From Poriferisodalis sp965208555 (GTDB lineage: Bacteria; Actinomycetota; Acidimicrobiia; Acidimicrobiales; Poriferisodalaceae), in the NCBI RefSeq assembly GCF_965208555.1, contig NZ_OZ242342.1:3472001-3536000 (forward strand): 64,000 nt of DNA, given 5' to 3'. A program made the position numbers and the translations under genes. The stretch's first letter is position 1; each line of letters opens with the position of its first letter. The notes beneath the pieces are model-generated. The model was not told the DNA's origin. It saw only the letters and a program-made list of their open reading frames with translations, and searched no databases. Below are positions 35,032 through 42,499 of this stretch, piece after piece.

Positions 35032-37463
35032 GCAGTGCAGCCAATCGCTCGAGCGGCGCAGGCACGCGGGCGATGCCGTTGCTGCTCACAGAGCTCGTGG
35101 CTGCGCGGGGCATCTCGCCGGATGCCTTTCAGATCGAAGCGTTTGCCGCATTGGATCGGGGCGAGTCGGTGCTGGTCGCCGCGCCGACATCGTCGGGCAA
35201 GACGCTCGTTGCGGAGTACGGCATCGCAGCCACGCTCGAGGCCGGCAAGCGGGCGGCGTACACCGCGCCCACCAAGGCGCTGTCGAACCAGAAGCTGCGC
35301 GAGTTGCGCTCCTGGCTGGGAGCCGAGCGAGTCGGTCTGCTCACCGGCGACAACGTGATCTGCCCTGACGCCGATGTGGTGGTCATGACCACCGAAGTGC
35401 TGCGCAACATGATGTACGCCGGCTCGCCCCACATCGCGCAGTTCGGCTTGGCAGTGCTGGACGAGGTCCATTACCTGCAGGACCCGTACCGGGGAGCGGT
35501 ATGGGAAGAGGTCATCATCAGCACGCCGCCGCATATGCGGCTGGTATGCCTGTCGGCCACGGTCAGCAACGCCTCTGAGCTCGCATCGTGGATCGAGGCC
35601 ACCGCTGGAGGGTGCACGCCAGTGGTGTGCTCGCAACGGCCCGTGCCCTTGGAGGATCGATTCCTGCTCTACGAGCGGCACAGCCGTCGCTTGATGGACC
35701 TGCCGACGCTGCGGGACGGCCGCCCGAATCCCGAGATCGAGCGGCTGGTCATGCAAGCACGCTCCCGTTCCGGTGCCCAGCGCCGCCATCGTCGAGCGGG
35801 CATTCGGCCTGCTCGACCGCGGCGCTCGGAGATTGTTGAGCATCTCGCCGCCACCGCGAGACTGCCAGCGATCGTGTTCGTGTTCTCGCGCCAGGGCTGC
35901 GACGACGCAGCCCAGGCGCTGACGGGGGAGGGGGCGGCGTTTCTGGATGCCGCTCAGCAGCATCAGGTGCGCCAGATCGCGGCGGCACACACAGCCGATC
36001 TGGAGCGTGGCGACCTGGACGCGCTCGGCTACGACGAGTGGCTGGATCGGCTCACAGCCGGCGTCGCGGCTCACCACGCAGGCCTGATACCGGCATTCAA
36101 GGAAGCAATCGAGGAGTGTTTCTCAGCCGGACTGCTGGCGGTGGTGTTTGCAACCGAGACGCTCGCGGTCGGCGTGAATATGCCTGCCCGATCTGTGGTG
36201 ATCTCCCAGCTCAGCCGCTTCCGGGGCGAGGGCTTCGCGCTGCTCACGCCGGGGGAATACACGCAGCTCACCGGCCGCGCAGGCCGCCGCGGCATCGACG
36301 AGGCGGGGTACGCCTACACGCTGTGGGATCCCCAGACGGCCTTCGGCGAGTCCGCTCGATTGGCGGCGAGCAACGAATTCGAGCTGGAGTCCTCGTTCCG
36401 GCCGACGTACAACATGGTCGCCAACCTCGTCGCGAGCCGTACACGCGACGAGGCCGTCGAGTTGCTGCAGCGTTCATTTGCCCAGTGGCGGGCTGATCGC
36501 CGCGTCGGCGAGTGGACCAGGGAGCTGGAAGTCGAACGCCAGGCATTGCGTGAGGCCCGAGCGCGACTGAGGTCGATGGGAGGCGGCCGTCGACGCTCGC
36601 AGCAGCATGCATCGGGGCGCGGGCGATCACGGCATTCGGGCCGGCACCGGCACGCCCATTCCGCAGATCGACGCAGTGCCCGGGCGCTCGTCGATGCGGA
36701 GCGGCATGCCGAGCGCGTGGGGGTGCGAGTGAGCCGTCTGAAGGACCGGATCAAGCTCGCGAAGGGCGGATTGGCGCGTCAGCTCGATGCCACCAACGAG
36801 GTGCTGAACGTCTTCGGCTGCGCAGACGGCTGGTCGCTGACACCGACAGGCGAGTGCCTGAGAGCTGTTTTTCATGAGTGCGACCTGCTGACCGTGCTCT
36901 GCCTGCGAGATGGGGTGTTCGACGCTGTGGCGCCCGCGCCCTTGGCCGGTCTGGTGTCTGTTCTGACCTACGAACATCGCAGCAGCCAGCCGCCGCCTGC
37001 GCCCCGCTATCCCGACAGCGACGCCCGCGAGCGGGCGACCCGCATTCTCGAACTGGCGGCACAGATCAATCGCATCGAGCGACGGCACAGCGTGGTTGCC
37101 TCGCGCGCTCCCGATGCGTCGTTCTTCTCGGTGGCCCACGCCTGGGCGGACGGAGCGATGTATAGCGACCTGTGGCAGGGCGACGCACGAGGCGACCAGA
37201 CGCTTGCTGGGGGCGATTTCGTCCGCCAGATGAGACAGCTCATCGATCTCGTCGACCGGGTCGCCGAGGTAGCCCCCCAGCAGGGCACACGGCGCGCCGC
37301 AAGGGATGCCCGCGTGGCCCTCGATCGCGGTGTCGTTTCCGCGGCGGCCCGTGTCTCTGACTCCGGAGTCGCCGGCAGCGGCGTCGGAGGTGCTCCTGCC
37401 GCAGCGCCCGGAGACAGTTTCGTCTCGCAGCCGGTCGTGACGCGTACTCGCAGGCTCTCGTGA
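35028..37463 (+). CDS. helY: Ski2-like DEVH helicase HelY
   Basis: An 811-residue superfamily 2 RNA helicase of the Ski2/Mtr4 type. Motif I is APTSSGKT (about 52), Ia TAPTKALSNQK, motif II LDEVHYL (about 145), motif III LSATVSN, and motif VI QLTGRAGRRGID. The C-terminal DSHCT-like domain contains the helical RNA-contact region. Two Arg-rich insertions are visible: RRHRRAGIRPARPRR before motif IV and a long Arg/His/Ser stretch near residues 515-560. In actinobacteria this gene often follows tatAC, as here. Confidence 0.92.
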   Translation: MSSAANRSSGAGTRAMPLLLTELVAARGISPDAFQIEAFAALDRGESVLVAAPTSSGKTLVAEYGIAATLEAGKRAAYTAPTKALSNQKLRELRSWLGAERVGLLTGDNVICPDADVVVMTTEVLRNMMYAGSPHIAQFGLAVLDEVHYLQDPYRGAVWEEVIISTPPHMRLVCLSATVSNASELASWIEATAGGCTPVVCSQRPVPLEDRFLLYERHSRRLMDLPTLRDGRPNPEIERLVMQARSRSGAQRRHRRAGIRPARPRRSEIVEHLAATARLPAIVFVFSRQGCDDAAQALTGEGAAFLDAAQQHQVRQIAAAHTADLERGDLDALGYDEWLDRLTAGVAAHHAGLIPAFKEAIEECFSAGLLAVVFATETLAVGVNMPARSVVISQLSRFRGEGFALLTPGEYTQLTGRAGRRGIDEAGYAYTLWDPQTAFGESARLAASNEFELESSFRPTYNMVANLVASRTRDEAVELLQRSFAQWRADRRVGEWTRELEVERQALREARARLRSMGGGRRRSQQHASGRGRSRHSGRHRHAHSADRRSARALVDAERHAERVGVRVSRLKDRIKLAKGGLARQLDATNEVLNVFGCADGWSLTPTGECLRAVFHECDLLTVLCLRDGVFDAVAPAPLAGLVSVLTYEHRSSQPPPAPRYPDSDARERATRILELAAQINRIERRHSVVASRAPDASFFSVAHAWADGAMYSDLWQGDARGDQTLAGGDFVRQMRQLIDLVDRVAEVAPQQGTRRAARDARVALDRGVVSAAARVSDSGVAGSGVGGAPAAAPGDSFVSQPVVTRTRRLS

Positions 37464-38089
37464 CAGTACGACGCAATCAGTCATGGGGAGCCGCAGCGAG
37501 GCTGCCCGAAACGGCGCCCATTGCCGGCAGCAATGCCGAATTGCGTCAGCTGGTCACCCACCAGCGCGCGGGCGACGTGCCGCCGATGCCGATCGGCGTG
37601 ATTGGGGGCGACCTGTGGCATGTGGTGGGCGCACCATCGGGGGGCGCAGCTCGATTGCGTTCCGAACAGGCCCGAACGGCTCCCATCGATCTCATCGAAG
37701 TCACGGCTGATGGCGAGACGCACTGGGCATGCATCGGGGCTGTCGCGCGCAACTCCTGGTGGCACGGACCAGTGATTGCGGCAATGAACGCCGAGATGCT
37801 CGGGAGGTGGCGTCTGGCGCCCGCAGCCCATCCCAACGACGGGCGCGTGCACGTGCTCAGTACGGGCGTGGGCCAGTCCGGGCTGGGCGTGGCCCAACGG
37901 GTGCTGGCCCGCCGGCGGCTGCGTTCGGGCGCGCACCTGCCGCATCCGGCCATCGCAGTACGGCGTGTCGAGAGCTGGGAGCATCGATTCGATCGGCCGC
38001 TCGGACTGTGGCTCGACGGCGAGCGAGCCGGCAGATGCCGGGAGCTGGCCTGCACGATCCGGCCGGATGCTGCGCTGGTCGTGTTCTGA
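37460..38089 (+). CDS. Lone diacylglycerol-kinase C-terminal-like domain protein
   Basis: A 209-residue protein coupled to helY by GTGA. The second half looks like the C-terminal beta-rich domain of YegS/DAGK lipid kinases: NAEMLGRWRLAPAAHPNDGR, then HPAIAVRRVESWEHRF and LGLWLDGERAGRCREL, the usual N-x-G/H-P-DG and DGE pattern. The N-terminal ATP-binding GGDGT half is missing, so it should not be a kinase by itself. The assignment is by fold resemblance only. Function unknown. Confidence 0.6.
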   Translation: MTVRRNQSWGAAARLPETAPIAGSNAELRQLVTHQRAGDVPPMPIGVIGGDLWHVVGAPSGGAARLRSEQARTAPIDLIEVTADGETHWACIGAVARNSWWHGPVIAAMNAEMLGRWRLAPAAHPNDGRVHVLSTGVGQSGLGVAQRVLARRRLRSGAHLPHPAIAVRRVESWEHRFDRPLGLWLDGERAGRCRELACTIRPDAALVVF

Positions 38090-38137
38090 GCAGACTGGGT
38101 TCGACCAAGTCTCTTGACATCCGCTCGCCGCCGACCC

Positions 38138-39835
38138 ATGGCCCATACCATCAAACGTCAGTGCCGTGCTTCGACCCGACCTGCCGCTGATCCCGTGGCC
38201 CACTACACCGCAGAGACCTTCACGCCTGCGGAGCAGGATGTGCTGCGACGGTATGTCACGAACCTGCGCCAACCGGTCTTTGCGCTCGTGAACCTCCCTG
38301 AAGTGGTGAAGGGGGCTCTGTTCGCTCGCTACTCCAGGACCCACAAGAGCCTGCGGCGGCTGCTGCTCGACGAGTTCGTGGACGACCTTGACATCTCCGG
38401 CGACGAGACCATCGACGCCACCGTTGGCGTTGCCCGTGCTGAGCAGCTCTACCAGCGGGTGTTCGTGGAATACGGAGATGACTCGGTGGCCCAGCTCGGC
38501 GCCGTCCATCTCGCGTGCGAGCAGGCCTCCAACCTGCTCACCAAGGTGCTCGAGCGCGGGCGGCTGATGTCGTACCTCGAGCAGTCCACCCGCTATCTGG
38601 CCTACGACGAGCGCGTCCAGGGTCGCTACCGCTACCACCGGCCGGCAGCGGTGACGAACTCGGGGGCAGGCACCCGCTATGTCGGCGACGTCGACCGCAT
38701 GTTCGACGCCTACGGCGACATGGTCCGTCGCATGACAGCGTGGCTCACGGAGCATCACGATGCAGCTCCCAAAGAGAGCGCGGGGTCCTCTGTCGCCGCC
38801 AAAGGCGGTGACCTGGCCCGCCGGCGGGCCATCCGGGCCCAGGCGTTCGATGCGGCCCGCGGGTTGCTGCCGGCAGCCAGTCTCTCGAACGTCGGCATCT
38901 TCGGCAGCGGGCAGGCTTACGAGGCGCTGCTGCTGCGCATGCGGTCCCACCCGCTGCCCGAGGCGCGCAGCTATGCCGACATGATGCTGACCGAGCTGCG
39001 CAAGGTCATCCCGTCGTTCCTGCGCCGTGTCGATCAGCCCGACCGCGGGATCGTGTGGTCGGAGTACTTGGAAGCCAACCACGCCGCAATGTCCGAACTC
39101 GCCGGCGAGCTGTTCGCCGATGAGACACCTGAGCCGGTGCCAGAGGTGGTCTTGAGCGACTGGGATCCTGCCGGCGAGGACAAGATGCTCGCGGCGATGC
39201 TGTTTCCTTATACAGATCTGCCCGAGTCGCAGATTGCGGCCCGAGTCGCCCAGATGACGGAGGCTCAGCGCCTCGACCTCGTGCAGCGCTACGCCGGCCA
39301 GCGCACGAATCGCCGCCACCGGCCCAGCCGGGCGCTGGAGCGAATCGACTACCGGTTCGATGTGCTGGCCGACTACGGAAGCTTCCGCGACCTGCAGCGA
39401 CACCGACTGCTCACGATCGAATGGCAGACGCTCACGCCGCGTCACGGCTACACAGTCCCGAGCCTTGTCGATGCCGCCGGCGGGGGCGAGGCCTACGACG
39501 AGGTCATGGAGCGGTCAACGGATCTCTACGACGCACTCGTCGAGGCGGCAGGACCGCTGGAGGCCTCCTACGCGGTTGCCATGGCCTACCGGGTGCGCTA
39601 CAGCATGCAGTTCAACGCCCGAGAGGCGATGCATCTGATCGAGCTGCGATCCCAGCCGCAAGGTCATGAGGACTACCGGCGGATCGCCGCAGCGATGTAC
39701 CGCCAGATCGCCGAGGTGGCCGGACACCAGGCAGTGGCTGCGATGCTGTCGCACGTGGACCTGTCCGAAAGCGTCCTGGGGCGACTCGGCGCCGAAGAGG
39801 CCACCGTGCGGCGCCGCTCTGCCGAGCCCGCCTGA
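38138..39835 (+). CDS. thyX: Two-domain FAD-dependent thymidylate synthase-like protein (ThyX)
   Basis: A product of about 565 residues made of two ThyX-like halves. The N-half has YGDDSVAQLG, RGRLMSYLEQSTRYLAYD and RGLLPAASLSNVGIFG. The C-half has FRDLQRHRLLTIEWQTLTP and SMQFNAREAMHLIELRSQP. The family signature RHRxxSxNExSxRY is split: EQSTRY is in the first half and RHR in the second. It could be a full thymidylate synthase or a paralogue with another flavin role. Starts at ATG 38138 or GTG 38195 are both possible; neither has a clear ribosome-binding site. Confidence 0.8.
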   Translation: MAHTIKRQCRASTRPAADPVAHYTAETFTPAEQDVLRRYVTNLRQPVFALVNLPEVVKGALFARYSRTHKSLRRLLLDEFVDDLDISGDETIDATVGVARAEQLYQRVFVEYGDDSVAQLGAVHLACEQASNLLTKVLERGRLMSYLEQSTRYLAYDERVQGRYRYHRPAAVTNSGAGTRYVGDVDRMFDAYGDMVRRMTAWLTEHHDAAPKESAGSSVAAKGGDLARRRAIRAQAFDAARGLLPAASLSNVGIFGSGQAYEALLLRMRSHPLPEARSYADMMLTELRKVIPSFLRRVDQPDRGIVWSEYLEANHAAMSELAGELFADETPEPVPEVVLSDWDPAGEDKMLAAMLFPYTDLPESQIAARVAQMTEAQRLDLVQRYAGQRTNRRHRPSRALERIDYRFDVLADYGSFRDLQRHRLLTIEWQTLTPRHGYTVPSLVDAAGGGEAYDEVMERSTDLYDALVEAAGPLEASYAVAMAYRVRYSMQFNAREAMHLIELRSQPQGHEDYRRIAAAMYRQIAEVAGHQAVAAMLSHVDLSESVLGRLGAEEATVRRRSAEPA

Positions 39836-39863
39836 TGGGCACAAGCTCATGGAGCCTGTGCCC

Positions 39864-40388
39864 ATGGAAGTGACTGCCCTGCGGGCGGGCGACCGACACC
39901 TCGATGCGATGGCGACCCTGGCCGAAGAGGCGGTGGCCGAGCAGACCGATGCACGAGGGGGCTGGGTCTGGTCACGTCGTGAGGTGCGCGCACGACCCCT
40001 GCGCGAGAGCCTCCGGGCGGCACTCGACGATCCCGATCAGGCCGTGTGGGTCGGCTTGATCGACGACACGCCGGTGGGTTACGCAGCGGCCGCCGTCGAG
40101 CCCCTGCAATCGGGCGACCCGCTGGGCCGCGTCACCGACCTGTACGTGACCGCAGGGGCCAGGGACGTCGGCGTGGGGGAGGAGCTGATTGGCAAAGTCC
40201 TGCAGTGGTGCGAACAGCGGGGCTGCGTGGGTGTCGACTCGCTGGCACTGCCGGGCAATCGAGCAACCAAGAACTTCTTCGAGACGTTCGGCTTCACGGC
40301 ACGGTTGCTGGTGCTGCACCGAAAGCTTGCGCCTGCCGCCGACGTGCCGAACACGCCACTGCCCGATCCCTCTTCCGAATCCAGGTGA
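39864..40388 (+). CDS. GNAT-family N-acetyltransferase
   Basis: A 174-residue acetyltransferase. The acetyl-CoA binding segment VTDLYVTAGARDVGVGEELIGKVL shows the GNAT motif A in a slightly divergent form (ARDVGVG in place of RxxGxG/A), and ALPGNRATKNFFETFGF is the motif B region. The ATG at 39864 has GGAG 9 bases upstream; the ATG at 39849 is also in frame. The stop overlaps the Nudix GTG. Substrate unknown. Confidence 0.8.
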   Translation: MEVTALRAGDRHLDAMATLAEEAVAEQTDARGGWVWSRREVRARPLRESLRAALDDPDQAVWVGLIDDTPVGYAAAAVEPLQSGDPLGRVTDLYVTAGARDVGVGEELIGKVLQWCEQRGCVGVDSLALPGNRATKNFFETFGFTARLLVLHRKLAPAADVPNTPLPDPSSESR

Positions 40389-40792
40389 GCGAACCGGTGC
40401 CTGAGGTGTGCGTCGGCGGGATCGCCATGCGGGGAGCGTCGGTGCTGCTGGTCCGCCGAGGCCGCCCGCCGGCAGCGGGTCTATGGGCATTTCCTGGCGG
40501 CCGGGTCGAACCCGGAGAGCCCCTGAGTGCTGCGGTCGAGCGTGAGCTGGCCGAGGAAACCGGCCTCGTGGTGCGGTGCGGCGAGCTCGTCGGCGTCACG
40601 GAGCACATCGGCGACAGCAGGCACTTTGTGATCTTGGACTACGCCGTGGAGTGCTCGCCTGACGCGGCGCCTGTGGCGAGTGACGATGCGGCCGATGCCC
40701 GGTTCGTGAGCTTCGCCGAGATCAGAGCGGGGTTGCTGCCGCTCTCAGGCGGGATGCGCGAGTTCCTCGACCGCCACGTCCTCGGCGGCTGA
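40385..40792 (+). CDS. Nudix hydrolase (MutT-like)
   Basis: A 135-residue Nudix enzyme with the complete box from GGRVEPGEPLSAAVERELAEET to the following GLV, matching GX5EX7REUXEEXGU. It would hydrolyse a nucleoside diphosphate linked to another group. The start is the GTG overlapping the GNAT stop. The final 48 bases overlap, tail to tail, the coding sequence of the Arg-rich protein on the other strand. Confidence 0.9.
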   Translation: MSEPVPEVCVGGIAMRGASVLLVRRGRPPAAGLWAFPGGRVEPGEPLSAAVERELAEETGLVVRCGELVGVTEHIGDSRHFVILDYAVECSPDAAPVASDDAADARFVSFAEIRAGLLPLSGGMREFLDRHVLGG

Positions 40793-42241
40793 CGCCTCCG
40801 TCCCGGCTTCGGCTGCTCCGGGCTGCTCGCCGCCGGTCTCGTTGACGGCGTCGCCGCTGGCATCGGCCTCACCGGCGGTCTCCGGGTTGCTGACAGGCGC
40901 GGCGGCCTCAGCCGGCTCGGCCTTCGGTCGACGGCCCCGCTGGCGCCGGGGCTGGCTGCGTGGCCGCGCCTCGGCGGGGTCGATCCCCAAGGCGGCGGCG
41001 ACTTCCGGCAGCCGGCTGGCCACCTTCTGAACGGCCTCGACAAGTTCTTCAGTGGGTTCGGACGGGATGTTCGACAGCACCACATACGGCCGAACCGGCG
41101 AAAACGCCACCGCTTCGAGTACCACGGCGATGCGGTGCTGCGATGCTCCCGTGCCCAGAGCGGCATTGGCCTGCGAGGTCAGCTCCTGTGCAATCTCGGG
41201 GGGCAGCGGTGCGCCGGCTTTGGGGGGCCGGGAACTGAGGCGCAGGGCTCGTACGACGCGCCCCTCGGTCAGTGTGGTGCGCAGCTCGTCGTGCCATTCC
41301 CGCTGGCTGCGCTCGACACGCTCGTTCAGCCCCTCACGAATCTGCTCGGCGAGTTCTCGAGCCTCGGCGTCACGGGCATAGTCCTCGGCGGCCACCAGCA
41401 CGGAGCGCAGGTCGCGCAGGTCCGTTCGCTCGATGCCGGCGAGCGCCGCATCGGCACGATCCCGCCATTCGGCAATCTGCATCTGCCCGACGAGCGATTC
41501 AGCGAGAGCGAGCACGCCCTCGGCAGGGACCTCGGGGGTCCCCTCCTCCGCTGCTGTGCGGTTCTGAGCCTCGATCTCCGCGCGTACGGCTGCGAGCCCC
41601 CCGCGTGCAACCTGCTCTGCCACCACCTGCTGTTCCGCGGGCAGTGATGCAATGAGTGCATCACGATGCTTGCGGCCGGGCCGAAGCTTGCGGGCCTTGG
41701 GCTTCGGCGGACGCTCTGGGGTCTCGGTCTTCGGTTTGCCGTTGTCGTCGGTCGGCGCGTCCTGCTGAGCGTTGCCATCCGGGCGCCGGTCGCGATCCCG
41801 CCGCTGGCGCCGCTTGGCGCCGTCACGCTCCGCTGCTGTGGCGCGCCCGCGGCTGCGATCTCCGCCTCCGCGCTCCCGGCGGCGGTTTCGCTCGCCTCGT
41901 TCGCCGGGGCGACGCTTGGCCCGGTCGCCGTCGCGCTTGCGACCACCGCGACCTCCCACCCGGGTGGTCGTCGTGCCTGCAGCCCGATCCGGGGGGCCGA
42001 TCAGCTCGATGCGCTCGGCTGGAGGCTTGCCGCTACGTGCCTTGGGCGGCAGGACTTGGGTGACGAAGATGCCGTCAACCTCAAAGTCGGCGTCGACGCG
42101 CAGAACGTCGCCCTCGCCCACGCCAGGCGGAAGCAGCTCGCCGTCGAGCACGCCCTTGGGCTGCTTCGCTCCCGCCGCGCGCCATGTCCACGAGCCGTCG
42201 TCACGCCGGCTGGTCAACTCGACTTCGAGGCGACGGCTCAC
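40745..42241 (-). CDS. Arg-rich disordered protein, unidentified
   Basis: A 498-residue protein with three parts. Residues 1-75 look like a small beta domain (LEVELTSRRDDGSWTWRAAG, then GDVLRVDADFEVDGIFVTQVLPPK), possibly OB-like. Residues 90-195 are a very basic Arg/Gly/Asp-rich stretch (RRPGERGERNRRRERGGG). Residues 200-430 are a helical domain, and the tail is acidic and Ala-rich. The layout suggests nucleic-acid or ribosome association, which is inference. The GTG start has GAAGG 5 bases upstream. No family recognised. Confidence 0.7.
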   Translation of the reverse strand: MSRRLEVELTSRRDDGSWTWRAAGAKQPKGVLDGELLPPGVGEGDVLRVDADFEVDGIFVTQVLPPKARSGKPPAERIELIGPPDRAAGTTTTRVGGRGGRKRDGDRAKRRPGERGERNRRRERGGGDRSRGRATAAERDGAKRRQRRDRDRRPDGNAQQDAPTDDNGKPKTETPERPPKPKARKLRPGRKHRDALIASLPAEQQVVAEQVARGGLAAVRAEIEAQNRTAAEEGTPEVPAEGVLALAESLVGQMQIAEWRDRADAALAGIERTDLRDLRSVLVAAEDYARDAEARELAEQIREGLNERVERSQREWHDELRTTLTEGRVVRALRLSSRPPKAGAPLPPEIAQELTSQANAALGTGASQHRIAVVLEAVAFSPVRPYVVLSNIPSEPTEELVEAVQKVASRLPEVAAALGIDPAEARPRSQPRRQRGRRPKAEPAEAAAPVSNPETAGEADASGDAVNETGGEQPGAAEAGTEASAAEDVAVEELAHPA

Positions 42242-42499
42242 GGTGCCTTCACCAACACTCGCGGCAGGCTAGTGGCGTGCTTTCGCTTTGGCGGCACCAC
42301 GACGACGCGCAACGAGGCATCCACGGACGCTCGATATCCAGGCCAGTCCGGAAATGTCAGGGCGCGAGAATGCCGCCGTCGTACTCTCGGATGCAGCCGC
42401 CGGGATGCGCCACAGCGAACGGTGCAACCCGGTAGTGCTGGCGCGCGCACGCCCGCTCGTGCTGTGCAACACCTCCAGTCCCTGAAAGGGCCTTCGACG
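42242..42499. other. Divergent spacer before parC
   Basis: These 258 bases separate the Arg-rich gene from parC. The + frame is open throughout but has shadow-like composition. I see an AAAGGG ribosome site for parC at about 42484-42489, but no clear promoter, tRNA or riboswitch. Confidence 0.5.

Noticed and set aside
38114..38150. TTGACA as a -35 box for the thyX-like gene
   Set aside because: No -10 lies 16-18 bases downstream; the nearest TACCAT is 26 bases away.
41666..42499. N-terminal extension of ParC by 278 codons
   Set aside because: The extension is antisense to the Arg-rich gene and lacks similarity to type IIA topoisomerases. The ATG at 42500 has a good ribosome site and the conserved start follows.
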